This document shows, piece after piece, positions 1 to 9,295 of a stretch of 64,000 bases of DNA. This stretch comes from Streptomyces sp. SCL15-4. GTDB taxonomy: Bacteria > Actinomycetota > Actinomycetes > Streptomycetales > Streptomycetaceae. Numbering within the stretch: the first letter of the stretch is position 1; each line of letters begins with the position of its first letter. The notes beneath the pieces were generated by a model. The model had not been told where the DNA came from. It did not search any database and was given only the letters and a program-made list of their open reading frames with translations. The DNA lies in contig NZ_JAOBTQ010000001.1 of NCBI RefSeq assembly GCF_033366695.1, forward strand, positions 1,426,001-1,490,000, given 5' to 3'. The position numbers and the translations under genes are program-made.

Positions 1-1
1 G

Positions 2-1897
2 GACCAGGTGGGCACGACGTTCGGGCTGGCGTACGACACGAACCGGTCCCGGCTGTTCCAGAGCGCGTTCGCCCGCCGGTACGCCGCGTACGGGCCGCAG
101 GGCGGCGGCGCGATCTACACGGTGCCGGCCGACGGCTCGGGTACGCCGAAGCTGTTCGCGCGGGTGCCGGACGCGGCGGAGACGCGGCACGACACCGCGA
201 ACCTGATCAAGGACGCCGGATTCACCGACGCGCCGGGCAAGGAGAGCATCGGCGGCCTGGCCCTGTCGGAGGACGGCGCCACGCTGTACGCGGTCAACCT
301 GCGCACCCGCAGCCTGGTGAGCTTCGACGCGACCGGGGCCACCGCCTCGGCGCCCAAGGCGACGGTCCCGATCCCGGACCCGGGATGCGCGGGCCGCGGC
401 GACTGGCGGCCCTTCGGGCTTCAGGCCCACGACAACACGCTGTACGTCGGCGGTGTGTGCAGTGCGGAGAGCACGAAGGACCGCCAGGACCTGAAGGCCG
501 TCGTCGCCACCTTCGACGGCAAGCGGTTCACCACGGTGCTGAGCCACCCGCTCACGGACGTCCGCGGCACCGTCTTCGATACCGGCGACAAGGCCACCCA
601 CTGGAACCCGTGGAACACCGGCCTGGACTCGTGGGACGACCGCAAGGCTGGCTACTACTTCATCGATCCGCAGCCGGAGCTGTCCTCCCTGGCCTTCGGC
701 CGCGACGGCTCGATGATCCTGGGTTTCCGCGACCGGTTCATGGACGTGCTCGGCTGGGGCGGCCTGGACCCCCGCCCGGGCAACGACACGGCGGAAAACG
801 GCATGTCCGGTGGTGACATCACCATGGTCTGCGCCACCGCCACCGGTGAGTACCAGTGGGAAGGCACCGGAAGCTGCCCCAACCACGCCGCTCCCGCCAA
901 CAACGGCGGCCAGCCCGCAGATGTCGTCGAATACTTCCCGGGCGACTTCTACGCCAACTCGCACCAGGAGACCGCGCTGGGGTCGGTGGCCTACATCCCG
1001 CAGCAGCAGTGGGTCGTCAGCACGGAGTTCGACCCGGTCGTCGACGTCGCGACCTCGGGGACCGGGTACCACGACATCGCGACCGGTCAGGGCCCGGGCA
1101 ACAACCCGAAGGCCAACGGATTCCAGTTCGTCAGCCGCGAACAAGGCGGGTTCGGCAAGGCCGGCGGGCTCGGTGACATCGCCTACGCGGCGGCGAACGC
1201 GCCGATCCAGATCGGCAACGTCGTGTGGTTCGACGGCGACCACAACGGAATCCAGGACCCGGGGCACGTGCTGCTGCCGGGGGCGACGGTCAACCTGCTG
1301 GACGCCGACGGCAAACAGGTCGCCACGACCCGGACCAACGCCGCCGGCGAGTACTACTTCGGTGGTGTCGGCGCCGCGTACGAACTCACGCCGGGCGCGA
1401 AGTACACCGTGCAGTTCGACGTGTGCACCGCGGACACCGGCCAGGTGCCCGGGCAACCGCCGACGAGCGCACTGAGGTTCACGCTCCCGCGGGCCGGTGC
1501 CGACCGTGCGCACGACTCCAATGTGACCCCGCCGACCACCGGCCGGCTGTGCATCGGCACCGCGCCCGTCACCGCGCCGGACAAGCCGGGCGGCGTCGAC
1601 CACACCATCGACGCCGGGGTCTACGTCCCGAAGGCGACACCGAGCCCCACTCCCACTCCCACTCCCACTCCGACCCCGTCCCCGACTCCCGCCCCCAGTT
1701 CGCCGCCGGCCTCGACACAACCGTCACCCGCGCCGCCGGCCAACCCGGGCCCGGGCGGCGGGGACACGCGTTCGGGTTCGATGGCGAACACCGGTATGTC
1801 CGGGATGCCGAAGATGATCGCACTCGCCGGTCTGCTGGTGAGCGCGGGCCTGGTCATCGCGTTCATGAGCCAGAAGCGTCGCGCCAGGAAACACTGA
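2..1897 (+). CDS. SdrD B-like cell-surface protein with C-terminal wall-sorting signal (5' end outside window)
   Basis: The frame is open to the left edge; a GTG at 8 is the first possible start inside the window, but the absence of a signal peptide shows that the true start lies upstream. The first ~390 residues look like a beta-propeller or other repeat fold and are unassigned. An SdrD-B type Ig-like domain follows, with the calcium-loop-like stretch DGDHNGIQD. A Pro-Thr linker made of (PT)n repeats comes next, then MANTG, a hydrophobic helix and a basic tail KRRARKH. That order is the classic sortase sorting signal, with MANTG in place of LPXTG/LAXTG. The protein is therefore probably attached to the cell wall. 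No sortase gene is visible in the window. The gene is followed closely by a membrane protein and a beta-helix lipoprotein, suggesting an envelope locus. Its ligand is unknown. Confidence 0.85.
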   Translation, partial: DQVGTTFGLAYDTNRSRLFQSAFARRYAAYGPQGGGAIYTVPADGSGTPKLFARVPDAAETRHDTANLIKDAGFTDAPGKESIGGLALSEDGATLYAVNLRTRSLVSFDATGATASAPKATVPIPDPGCAGRGDWRPFGLQAHDNTLYVGGVCSAESTKDRQDLKAVVATFDGKRFTTVLSHPLTDVRGTVFDTGDKATHWNPWNTGLDSWDDRKAGYYFIDPQPELSSLAFGRDGSMILGFRDRFMDVLGWGGLDPRPGNDTAENGMSGGDITMVCATATGEYQWEGTGSCPNHAAPANNGGQPADVVEYFPGDFYANSHQETALGSVAYIPQQQWVVSTEFDPVVDVATSGTGYHDIATGQGPGNNPKANGFQFVSREQGGFGKAGGLGDIAYAAANAPIQIGNVVWFDGDHNGIQDPGHVLLPGATVNLLDADGKQVATTRTNAAGEYYFGGVGAAYELTPGAKYTVQFDVCTADTGQVPGQPPTSALRFTLPRAGADRAHDSNVTPPTTGRLCIGTAPVTAPDKPGGVDHTIDAGVYVPKATPSPTPTPTPTPTPSPTPAPSSPPASTQPSPAPPANPGPGGGDTRSGSMANTGMSGMPKMIALAGLLVSAGLVIAFMSQKRRARKH

Positions 1898-2004
1898 ACG
1901 CACTGGACGACGCCGATCTGCCCGCCCGCGCGCCATCCGGTGCGCGGGCGGGCGGATCGCGTCCCGGCCGGGCAGTGCGGCGACCGAAAGGAAGAAACGG
2001 AAGA

Positions 2005-2811
2005 GTGCCAGCGTCGAACCGCGTGCGGAGCGGGAGAATCCGGCAAGTCCCACCGGGCCGTGCGGCCGGCCGGCGCCGATGGGCCCGGCCACGCTGGGCG
2101 GCGGCCGCGCTCGGCCTGGCGGCCGTCGCGGCGGCCGCGTTCCTTCTCACCGGCGGCGGCTCCGGCTCCGGCGGTCCGCGCGCACTGACCTCGGACGAGG
2201 CGAACCGGCTGGCGATCACCCGGTTCCGCAACTTCGAGGCACGGGGCCGCGCGGTGACGATCACGGTGCCGGGCACAGCCGGGGAGCTGACCGTCACCGG
2301 GTCCGTCGACTACCGGGGCAAGCTCGGGTACGGCGTGGTGCACGGCACCGGGCGCGGCACCTCCAGTGACGGGCTGATCCAGTGGACGGCCACCGCGGTG
2401 TTCGTCCGCCCGATGGCGAACGCCCCGGCGCACGCCCCCGCCTCACCACCCCGCTCCGGCTGGTACCGCCGTCCGCTGCGATCGTCCGGCAGCGCGCTGG
2501 ACAGTTCGCTGGCCATCGCCCTCAAGCTCGGCAGCGACCGGCCGGACAACGCCGAACTGCTGCCGCAGAACGGCGCCTCCTGGCGGGGGCGCGACCGGGT
2601 GGCCGGGCACCCGGTGGACGTCATGACCGGGCCGTCCTCCCCCGACCGCTCCGGTACGGCCGGCAACGTGCGCTACTGGATCGGCTCGGACGGCACCATG
2701 TACCGGGTCCGCGTCCGCGTGGACTCCGAGTCGCAGCCGGTGGTCATCGCCTTCGACACCCAGAAGTACCTTCCGGTCGAGCCGGTGCCCGGCGTCATCC
2801 CGGCCCGGTAA
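2005..2811 (+). CDS. Membrane-anchored hypothetical protein
   Basis: A 268-aa protein from GTG 2005, preceded by a purine-rich AAAGGAAG; the frame stays open much further upstream but would overlap the surface-protein gene. It has a basic N-terminal ~30 residues, one hydrophobic segment (about residues 31-48) and then an extracytoplasmic domain of mixed beta character. The ending KYLPVEPVPGVIPAR resembles actinobacterial LppX/LprG-like or secreted lipoprotein-like folds, but no lipobox cysteine is present and I do not assign a family. It lies 107 bp downstream of the wall protein on the same strand and converges with the beta-helix lipoprotein gene with only 7 bp between stops. Confidence 0.65.
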   Translation: MPASNRVRSGRIRQVPPGRAAGRRRWARPRWAAAALGLAAVAAAAFLLTGGGSGSGGPRALTSDEANRLAITRFRNFEARGRAVTITVPGTAGELTVTGSVDYRGKLGYGVVHGTGRGTSSDGLIQWTATAVFVRPMANAPAHAPASPPRSGWYRRPLRSSGSALDSSLAIALKLGSDRPDNAELLPQNGASWRGRDRVAGHPVDVMTGPSSPDRSGTAGNVRYWIGSDGTMYRVRVRVDSESQPVVIAFDTQKYLPVEPVPGVIPAR

Positions 2812-2818
2812 CCGCCGT

Positions 2819-4168
2819 TCAGGGCGTGCGCACCCGCGCGTGCGCGGCGAGCAGGGAGCCGGACGGCAGCGAGATGTCCGCCGTCTTCGGCAGCTCCGGA
2901 ACGGCCGGGACGGCGGTGGCGCCCGTGCCGGTGGCACGGGGGAACTGCGGCTGCGGACCGGGCGCGGCGACCTCGCTGAACGGGATGCCGCCAGGCGCCC
3001 GCGGCGCCGCCCAGGTGCCGGCCGGCGACGGTGACCCGGCGGGCAGCGGGCAGGCCGCGCCGGTCGCGAGCCGCGCGGGCACCGTCGTCCGCAGGTCGTT
3101 GCCCCGCAGGCAGTTGCCCCGTCCCCGCGTGGCGGTGGGGAACGACCAGCCGACGTCGACGCCGTTGTCGCTGAAGGCGTTGTCCACGATCTGGTTGCCG
3201 ACCGGAGGGATGTCGGCGGTCGCGGTGATCACCAGCCCGGCGTTGCCGTTGCCGGTGACGCGGTTGCGGAGGAACCGGTTGCCGCTGCCGCCGTCGATGC
3301 CGATGCCGGTGCCCCATCCGCCGTCGGCCTGCTCCGGTGTGGCCCTCTGCTGGTTGGCGGCGATCAGGTTGCCCGCGATGACGGCGTCCCGCTGCGGGAG
3401 CAGTTTCTCCTGGTGGTCGGAGTTGGTGGTGAGTCCGACCCGGTTGCCGGCCAGGCGGTTGCCCACCACGTACATGTCGCCGCCGGCGTTGGTGCCCTCG
3501 TAACCGACCGCGTTGAGTTCGGCGATGTTGTCCCGCACCACGATGCGGCACGGCTTGCACTGGCCGACGTAGATGCCCGAGTCGGCCCCGCCCGAGGCGT
3601 ACGAGTGCTCGATGACGCCGTTCTGCGCGGAGAACGCGTAGATGCCGTACAGGCCGTTGCGGGTCGCGGTCACGTACGAGACCAGGAACGACTTCAGGAA
3701 GGTGACGGGCTCGTCGCCGGTGTCGTAGCCGCCGCTCTGCCCCGGCAGGCCGGCCGCCGCCTTGGCCGAGCCGGTGACCAGGACGCCGTTCTGCGTGTTG
3801 TTCCGCACGGTCAGGTTCTCCACGGCCACTCCGGGCGCGGAGACGACGACGCCGTTCGGCTGCCGCAGCCGCCCGTCGATGACGACCTTGTCGCGGGACT
3901 CACCCCGCAGGGTGATGCGCGGCGTGGAGACCCTCACCGACTCGTGGTAGACGCCCGCCGCGACCAGTACCAGGTCACCGGGACGGGCGAGGGAGACCGC
4001 CGCCGAGATCGTCGGGGCGTCGGCCGGCACTCTGATCGTCACGTGCGCCCCGGACGGTCGCCGGCCGTCGTCCGATCCGTCGCCGCCGGACCCGCAGGCC
4101 GCCAGCAGGCAGGCCAGGGTGCTCAGTAACGCGGCCATCACACGAAGACGGAGACGAGGCATGGGCAT
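2819..4168 (-). CDS. Secreted lipoprotein with right-handed parallel beta-helix
   Basis: A 449-aa protein from ATG 4168 (second ATG at 4162), chosen because it begins directly with a lipoprotein signal: basic residues, a hydrophobic run and a lipobox ending LLAACGSG. A GAGG-containing ribosome site sits just upstream. The mature part opens with an APTISAAVSLARPGDLVLVA-type segment typical of the first coil of NosD/pectate-lyase-like beta-helix proteins. Repeated N-x-x-x-x-N-G-V/I coils follow to about residue 370, then a Pro/Ala-rich tail. Members of this fold bind or cleave polysaccharides, but no catalytic site could be assigned. It is divergent from the DyP peroxidase gene with 82 bp between starts, so the two may share a control region. 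Confidence 0.8.
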   Translation of the reverse strand: MPMPRLRLRVMAALLSTLACLLAACGSGGDGSDDGRRPSGAHVTIRVPADAPTISAAVSLARPGDLVLVAAGVYHESVRVSTPRITLRGESRDKVVIDGRLRQPNGVVVSAPGVAVENLTVRNNTQNGVLVTGSAKAAAGLPGQSGGYDTGDEPVTFLKSFLVSYVTATRNGLYGIYAFSAQNGVIEHSYASGGADSGIYVGQCKPCRIVVRDNIAELNAVGYEGTNAGGDMYVVGNRLAGNRVGLTTNSDHQEKLLPQRDAVIAGNLIAANQQRATPEQADGGWGTGIGIDGGSGNRFLRNRVTGNGNAGLVITATADIPPVGNQIVDNAFSDNGVDVGWSFPTATRGRGNCLRGNDLRTTVPARLATGAACPLPAGSPSPAGTWAAPRAPGGIPFSEVAAPGPQPQFPRATGTGATAVPAVPELPKTADISLPSGSLLAAHARVRTP

Positions 4169-4250
4169 GGCCTCATCCTGGCATGAAGTGCTCCCGGCGC
4201 GAGGCCGGCCAACTCGCCGCGCGGGGAAGGGATATGGCATTCTTCGCTCC

Positions 4251-5405
4251 GTGAGCCGAGCCGACGCCCATCCGTCACGCCGCGCGTTCATCGGTGCCAC
4301 CGGGGCCGTGGCGGCGGCCACCGGGCTCACGGCCGGATGCGAAGCGCCCGCGGTCCGGCAGGACCGGCCCCCATCCCCGGCGTCGACCCCACGGGTCGCG
4401 GCGACCGGTCGCCATCAGGCGGGCGTCACGCTCCCGCAACCGGCCCAGCCGAACCTCCTGGCGGTGGTGGCCGATGTCACCGACGGCGTGGCCGTCGGCC
4501 CGCTGCTGGCCGAACTCGGCCGGGCCGTGCACGCGCTCACCGCGGGAGCCGATCCCCGGCTGCTGGGCCTGCCGCCGGGCGATCTCACCGTGACGATCGG
4601 CGTGGGCCCCCGGCTGGTGCGCCGGGCCGGCCCCTCCCTGCCCGGCGCGGCGGACCTCCCCCGCTTCTCCCGCGAGCGGATCGCGCCGCGGTCGCGCGGC
4701 GGTGACCTGCTGTTGCAGATCTGCGCCGGCGACCCCTTGCTGCTGCCGGTCGTCGCCACCGCGCTGCTGCGGCAGGCCGGCGACCGGGTCCGGGAACGCT
4801 GGCGGCAGTCCGGACGCCGCGGCCCGGACGTTCCCGTGACCAAGGGCGTCTCCGCGCCCCGCAACCTGCTCGGTTTCATCGACGGCATCGTGGGCCCGCA
4901 CACGGATGCCGAACAGCGGCGCCACCTGTGGCTGGCCGGGCCGGCTCCCGTCGCCGGCGGCACGATCGCCGTGGTACGGCGCATGGAACTCGACCTGCCG
5001 CGGTTCGCCGCGCTCTCCGTCGCCGACCAGGAAGCGGTCTTCGGCCGGCGCCGGGCCAGTGGCGCGCCCCTGTCCGGCGGAACCGTGGCCTCGGACCCGC
5101 AGCTGGGCGCCAAGACACCGGACGGGCGCTACCTCGTCCCGGCCGATGCCCACGTCCGCCGGGCCCACCCGGGCGTGGTCGGCGCCGGCCTCATGCTCCG
5201 CCGTTCCTACAGCACCGACGAGCCCTCCCCCGGGCTGCTCTTCATCAGCTTCCAGAACGACCTGCGCACCTTCACGAAGACGCTGGCCCATATGGACGGC
5301 TCCGACGCGCTGCTCGGATTCACCACCACCACCGCCACCGCCACCTTCCTCGTCCTGCCCGGTTTCGACCACCAACGGCCCCTCGGCGCCGGCCTGTTCC
5401 GCTGA
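4251..5405 (+). CDS. Tat-exported DyP-type haem peroxidase (probable lipoprotein)
   Basis: A 384-aa DyP-family peroxidase, which uses haem and H2O2 to oxidise dyes and phenolics. GTG 4251 was chosen because the protein then starts with a twin-arginine signal (SRRAFIGATG, residues 9-18) running into LTAGC (Cys30), which could be a lipobox. The family GXXDG motif is GFIDG at 208-212 with distal Asp211. The proximal haem histidine is His301 in AHVRRAHPG, and the distal Arg is Arg317 in LMLRRSY. The length fits the EfeB/DypB-like exported subgroup. No encapsulin or efeU/efeO genes are next to it; its neighbour is the divergent beta-helix lipoprotein. Haem binding and Tat export are family inference. 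Confidence 0.9.
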   Translation: MSRADAHPSRRAFIGATGAVAAATGLTAGCEAPAVRQDRPPSPASTPRVAATGRHQAGVTLPQPAQPNLLAVVADVTDGVAVGPLLAELGRAVHALTAGADPRLLGLPPGDLTVTIGVGPRLVRRAGPSLPGAADLPRFSRERIAPRSRGGDLLLQICAGDPLLLPVVATALLRQAGDRVRERWRQSGRRGPDVPVTKGVSAPRNLLGFIDGIVGPHTDAEQRRHLWLAGPAPVAGGTIAVVRRMELDLPRFAALSVADQEAVFGRRRASGAPLSGGTVASDPQLGAKTPDGRYLVPADAHVRRAHPGVVGAGLMLRRSYSTDEPSPGLLFISFQNDLRTFTKTLAHMDGSDALLGFTTTTATATFLVLPGFDHQRPLGAGLFR

Positions 5406-5457
5406 CCGGCCCGGCGGCACGGCGCGGTGGTCCGGACCCCCGCGCCGAGGGCCGCGG

Positions 5458-5722
5458 CTAACGACCCGTGGCCCCCCGCAGGGCACGGGGGACGGCCCGG
5501 TCGTCGTCGAGGGCGCTCATCCGGACGGGGTCTCTCTCGTCGTCCAAAAACGACGGCGCGGACCACCGTTCCGGCAACTGCGTGCTGGTCACCGTCCGGC
5601 CAGTGCGGGTCCTTCGTGTTGTCGATCAGGCCCGCGGTGCCGTCTGGGAGCAGCACGTCCAGCCCCCAGGGCCGTACCGCGAGCACACGGACGTCGTACC
5701 CCTGACGAAGTGTCGAGGGCAT
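5458..5722 (-). pseudogene. Frameshifted S1-like small protein gene
   Basis: Reading the minus strand from ATG 5722, behind a strong GAGGAGG site, gives MPSTLRQGYDVRVLAV..., then LIDNTKDPHWPDG. This is the pattern of small Streptomyces S1/OB-fold-like proteins of about 85-90 residues. At the A5 run 5546-5550 the frame slips. The next frame continues the expected C-terminus (VLDDERDPVRMSALDDDR) to a TAG at 5458-5460. Deleting one A restores a single ~87-aa ORF. The lesion is either a real one-base insertion or a homopolymer sequencing error. The predicted role (RNA or oligosaccharide binding by an OB fold) is inference only. Confidence 0.6.
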
Positions 5723-5871
5723 GGCACTCAGCCTCCTCACGGCTTGGATATCCAGGTGCGGGCGACGATCAGGGCGTTGACCTCGTTCAGCCTGCTGCAG
5801 CCGATCACCCACTCGGTCCTGGGGCTTCCGTTCGGACCCTTCCTCGCAGGTCCACACCGTCCTCACCCCGC

Positions 5872-6141
5872 CTAACAAGCGGGCTCCGTACGACCGACGG
5901 CGGCGCCGACCGCGACCACACCCACGGCCCCCGCGGCGGCCACCGGGGAGTACGCGGCGGGTGTCGGCGAGACCGCCGCCGCCCGCGTGCACACCGCCCC
6001 GCGGGCCGTCGTGGTCACCTGCCCGAATCGTTCCGGAAGGTCGCGCCGCGGCACCCCGGTCCGCACCCGGTGCAGTATCCCATTGACCACCTGCCGGTGG
6101 TCCCGCCACCGCCCGCACCGGTTGTTACTCACTGGCAGCAA
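5872..6141 (-). pseudogene. IS5-family transposase N-terminal remnant
   Basis: The minus-strand frame contains RDHRQVVNGILHRVRTGVP followed by RRDLPERFGQV. This matches the N-terminal region of the intact IS5-type transposase at 6764-7596 in this window (DRRQVVNGILWKLSTGAAW, RDLPERYGPW). After about 45 residues similarity ends in low-complexity Ala/Gly/Val sequence. No catalytic DDE portion is present. The rest of 5723-6244 holds no gene that I can support. Confidence 0.6.
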
Positions 6142-6244
6142 CGACTCCAGCCGCTGCCATTACCCGTCCGAAAGATCTCCCCGTCCCGTCATGCCACGGT
6201 CAACGCTCCAGACCAGCGGCCGGACACGGCCCTACAGTGAGGAC

Positions 6245-6748
6245 ATGTCGGACGATCAGCACCGCGTGACCGTGGACGACGGCGTCGAGTTCCCCGCGCC
6301 CGCCGACGGCGAGATGTGGGCGGTCGGGGCCGTCATCCTCAATCAGGACGGCCACGCCTTCGCCCAGAAACGCAGCCCTGAACGGCGGCTCTTCCCCGAC
6401 TGCTGGGACATCGCCGGCGGCCACGTCGAGCCCGGCGAAACCCTGCTGGACACCCTCGCCCGCGAAGTGGAAGAGGAGACCGGATGGCGTCTGCGCCGCG
6501 TCCGGCGCCTCCTCGGCATCACCACCTGGACCGGCGACGACGGGGACGGACTGCGGCACGAGGCCGACTACCTCGTCGAGGTCGACGGCGACCTGGGCCA
6601 CCCCGCCCTGGAATGGTCCAAGCACACCGCCTACGACTGGTTCGGTCCCGCCGGCCTGCACCGCCTCAAGGAGAACCGAGCTCCCGGCGAATACCTCATC
6701 CACGACCTGATCGCGAAAGCCCTACAAGATCGCCCGGACACGCCCTAG
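6245..6748 (+). CDS. NUDIX hydrolase
   Basis: A 167-aa NUDIX protein hydrolysing nucleoside diphosphates linked to another moiety; the exact substrate is not predictable. The full Nudix box GX5EX7REUXEEXGU is present at residues 59-81 (GHVEPGE ... REVEEETGW). ATG 6245 is used because it follows GAGGA at normal spacing and puts the box where the family has it; the open frame further upstream is not protein-like. Its TAG stop (6746-6748) lies inside the CTAG that flanks the following IS element, so the gene's 3' end is exactly the insertion point and the last codon may have been altered by the insertion. Confidence 0.85.
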   Translation: MSDDQHRVTVDDGVEFPAPADGEMWAVGAVILNQDGHAFAQKRSPERRLFPDCWDIAGGHVEPGETLLDTLAREVEEETGWRLRRVRRLLGITTWTGDDGDGLRHEADYLVEVDGDLGHPALEWSKHTAYDWFGPAGLHRLKENRAPGEYLIHDLIAKALQDRPDTP

Positions 6749-7633
6749 ATCGTGTCCGCAAAGTCAGGGCAGCCAGAGTTGTAGGCAGGCGAGGGTGACC
6801 AGGGCTTGGTAGTGGCGGGCGCGTTTGTCGTAGCGGGTGGCCAGGGCCTTGTGATGCTTGAGCCGGTTGAAGCAGCGCTCGACGACGTTGCGGCGCCGGT
6901 AGGCGGCCCGGTCCAGCCGGCACAGACTCTCGCCTCGGCGCAGGCGGCCGTTGATCTGGTCGATCCGCTCCGGGATCACCGCCTTGATGCCGCGCCTGCG
7001 CAGGTAGGAGCGAATCTTCATGGACGAGTAGCCCTTGTCGGCGACGACCCGCTCAGGCCTGGTACGGGGCCGTCCGGGCCCGCGCCGGCGGACGCTGATG
7101 CGGGCCATGACCTGCTCGAACTGGGTGCAGTCGTTGACGTTTCCGGCGGTGATGGTGAAGGCCAGTGGCCGGCCCCGCCCGTCGCAGGCGAGGTGGATCT
7201 TCGTGGTCAGCCCGCCGCGGGACCGGCCGATCGCCTCACCCGGCCAGAGCCCCCTTTTCGGGCCCCGGCCGCATGCTGGTGGGCCCGCACGGTGGTGGAG
7301 TCGACACACACGACCGTCCAGTCGACCGTGCCGACGGCATCCGAGTGCTGCTGGACATGGGCCAGGAGCCGGTCCCAGGTGCCGTCGGCGGACCAGCGGC
7401 GGAAGCGTTCGTAGACCGTCTTCCACGGGCCGTAACGTTCGGGCAGGTCCCGCCAGGCGGCCCCCGTCGACAGCTTCCACAGGATGCCGTTGACCACCTG
7501 GCGGCGGTCCCGCACCGGCCGGCCCATCCGCGCCGGCGCCAGCAACGGCTCGATCACCGACCACGACTCATCGGTCAGCTCATGACGACGCACCATGAAC
7601 AGACCAACGACGCCAACACTTTGCGGACACGAC
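6749..7633. mobile_element. Complete IS5-family insertion sequence (885 bp)
   Basis: The terminal inverted repeats are 16 bp with one mismatch: 6749-6764 (ATCGTGTCCGCAAAGT) and 7618-7633 (complement GTCGTGTCCGCAAAGT). The element is flanked by a 4-bp CTAG on both sides (6745-6748 and 7634-7637), a plausible target duplication. It carries one transposase in two overlapping frames. Both ends and the coding region look intact. Confidence 0.88.
6764..7596 (-). CDS. IS5-family transposase, two frames joined by -1 frameshift
   Basis: Frame A (7596 down to 7207) gives the N-terminal helix-turn-helix region and the first catalytic Asp (VCVDSTTVRAHQHAAG). Frame B ends at 6764 and gives the rest of the DDE domain (VVADKGYSS, VVERCFNRLKHHKALATRYD). 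They overlap at A-AAA-GGG around 7250, a slippery heptamer on which a -1 shift converts ARKGG into PKRG and continues the family sequence. Frameshift-controlled fusion of OrfA and OrfB is normal for this IS5 subgroup, so the gene is probably functional. ATG 7596 is the start of OrfA. Confidence 0.85.
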
Positions 7634-7688
7634 CTAGTAGTGCTTCGTTACGTTGGGTGAACTTGCCTGTGGCGGGTATCTGTCGGGC

Positions 7689-8360
7689 ATGAGGCTGGGG
7701 GAAGTGGAACGGCTCCGGGGTGAGCTATCGCAGTTCGTTGCCGATGTGTTCGGGTCGTTGCCGCAGCGGGATCAGCGGCGGTGGGGCGCGTGTTATCTGT
7801 GGGGGCTGATGCTGGACGGCCGGCGGAAGTCGATCCAGCCGATGGCCGAGCGGCTGCCGGACGGCAACATGCAGGCCCTGCAGCAGTTCGTGAACCAGTC
7901 GCCGTGGGATCCGTTGCCGGTGCGGCGGCGGATCGCCGAGCGGTTGTGCGAGGCGGTCCGCCCTGAGGTGTGGGTCGTCGATGATGTGTCGTTTCCCAAG
8001 TGCGGCACCGCGTCGGTGGGGGTGGCCCGCCAGTACTGCGGGGCGTTGGGCAAGCGGGCGAACTGCCAGGTCGCGGTCAGCGTGCACGCGGCCACCGACA
8101 CCGCATCGTGCCCGCTGGATTGGGAGCTGTTCCTGCCCGAGGAGTGGGCCGGTGACCACGACCGGCGAAGCAGGGCCGGGGTCCCTGACGAGGTCGGGCA
8201 TGCCTCGAAGACCCGACTGGCGCTCGGGACGATGTGCGGTGACCGCGTTTCGGGCCGGGCTGTTCCGCGTGAGGTGACGCGGTGCTCGCGTCGCTGGAGG
8301 AGAGATCGCCGCGGACCTGGACGGTGTCGGCCTGGGCTCCCCCCCGGCTGGTCCGGCGGG
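7689..8360 (+). pseudogene. IS701-like transposase, truncated
   Basis: From ATG 7689 the frame reads VERLRGELSQFVADVFGSLP and later QALQQFVNQSPWD, then WVVDDVSFPKCGTASVGVA, CGALGKRANCQVAVS and DWELFLPEEW. These are typical of the N-terminal half of IS701-family transposases (DDE). After residue ~160 the sequence is degraded, frames change, and the element stops where the LysR gene ends at 8361. The second half of the catalytic domain is absent, so this is a remnant. No inverted repeat was found. Confidence 0.75.
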
Positions 8361-9272
8361 CTATGGAGCGGGTGTGTAGCCGCGGGTGCGGACGAGGTCG
8401 TGGGTGAGTCGGGTGAAGGCGCGGGTGGCGGCGCCGCGGTAGGCGCCGTCGCGGTGCAGGAGGGTGACGGTGCGGGTGGGTAGGGGCGGGTCGAGGGGGA
8501 CGGGGGTCAGATGGGGGTGGTCATGGGTGATGGCGTCGGGCAGGACGGTGGCCAGGCCGGTGCGCTGGACGATCTCGGTGAGGGCCTGGATGGAGTTGGC
8601 CTCGACCCTGATGCGCGGGGCGGTCCGGTGGCGGCTGAAGTAGGCGTCGATGTGACCGCGGGTGGCGAAGTCACCGCTGAGCAGGGCGAGTTGCTGGTCG
8701 GTGAGCTTCTTTACGGGTAGCGGGGAGACTTGGCCGGCGTCGGGCCGGCGGGTGCCGGTGACCAGAGTGAGCGTCTCCGTGAACAGGGCGGTGGCGGTGA
8801 TGCCGGAGAGGTGGGGGCCGGCGAAGGCGATGCCGAGGTCGAGGTCGTCGGCGAGCAGGGCCGCTTCGATGCGGTCCTGGGTCATTTCCATCAGGGTGAG
8901 GTTGATGCCGGGGTGGCGGGTGTGGAACTCGGCGGTGAGCGGGCCCACCAGATAGGCGGTGAAGGTGGGAGTGACGCCCAGTCGCAGGTGACCGCGGGTG
9001 AGGTCCTGGACGTCGTGGACGGCGCGTTCGGCGGCGGCCAGGTCGCGCAGCGCGCGCCGGGCGTGGTCGGTGTAGACGGCACCGGCGTCGGTGAGCCGCA
9101 CCGTGCGGCCGGTGCGGTCCAGCAGCTGCACGCCCAGGGTCCGCTCCAGCTGCTTGATCTGCTGGGAGAGCGTGGGCTGGGAGATGTGCAGCTCCTCGGC
9201 GGCGCGGGTGAAGTTGCCGTGTTCGGCCACGGCGAGGAGATAACGCAGGTGACGCAGTTCGAGAACAGCCAT
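8361..9272 (-). CDS. cynR: LysR-family regulator, CynR-like
   Basis: A 303-aa LysR-type regulator. The N-terminal winged helix-turn-helix is at about residues 1-60 (LELRHLRYLLAVAEHGNFTR, ISQPTLSQQIKQLE) and the effector-binding domain occupies the rest. ATG 9272 gives the usual LysR start; a TTG at 9296 would add eight residues. It is divergently transcribed from the carbonic anhydrase-cyanase pair with about 125 bp between starts, the standard arrangement for cynR and cynTS, where CynR activates in response to cyanate. A LysR-type dyad lies in the gap (9303-9315). Assignment as CynR rests on this synteny plus family membership. Confidence 0.82.
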   Translation of the reverse strand: MAVLELRHLRYLLAVAEHGNFTRAAEELHISQPTLSQQIKQLERTLGVQLLDRTGRTVRLTDAGAVYTDHARRALRDLAAAERAVHDVQDLTRGHLRLGVTPTFTAYLVGPLTAEFHTRHPGINLTLMEMTQDRIEAALLADDLDLGIAFAGPHLSGITATALFTETLTLVTGTRRPDAGQVSPLPVKKLTDQQLALLSGDFATRGHIDAYFSRHRTAPRIRVEANSIQALTEIVQRTGLATVLPDAITHDHPHLTPVPLDPPLPTRTVTLLHRDGAYRGAATRAFTRLTHDLVRTRGYTPAP

Positions 9273-9295
9273 GGAACGAACTATAGATGTGAACA

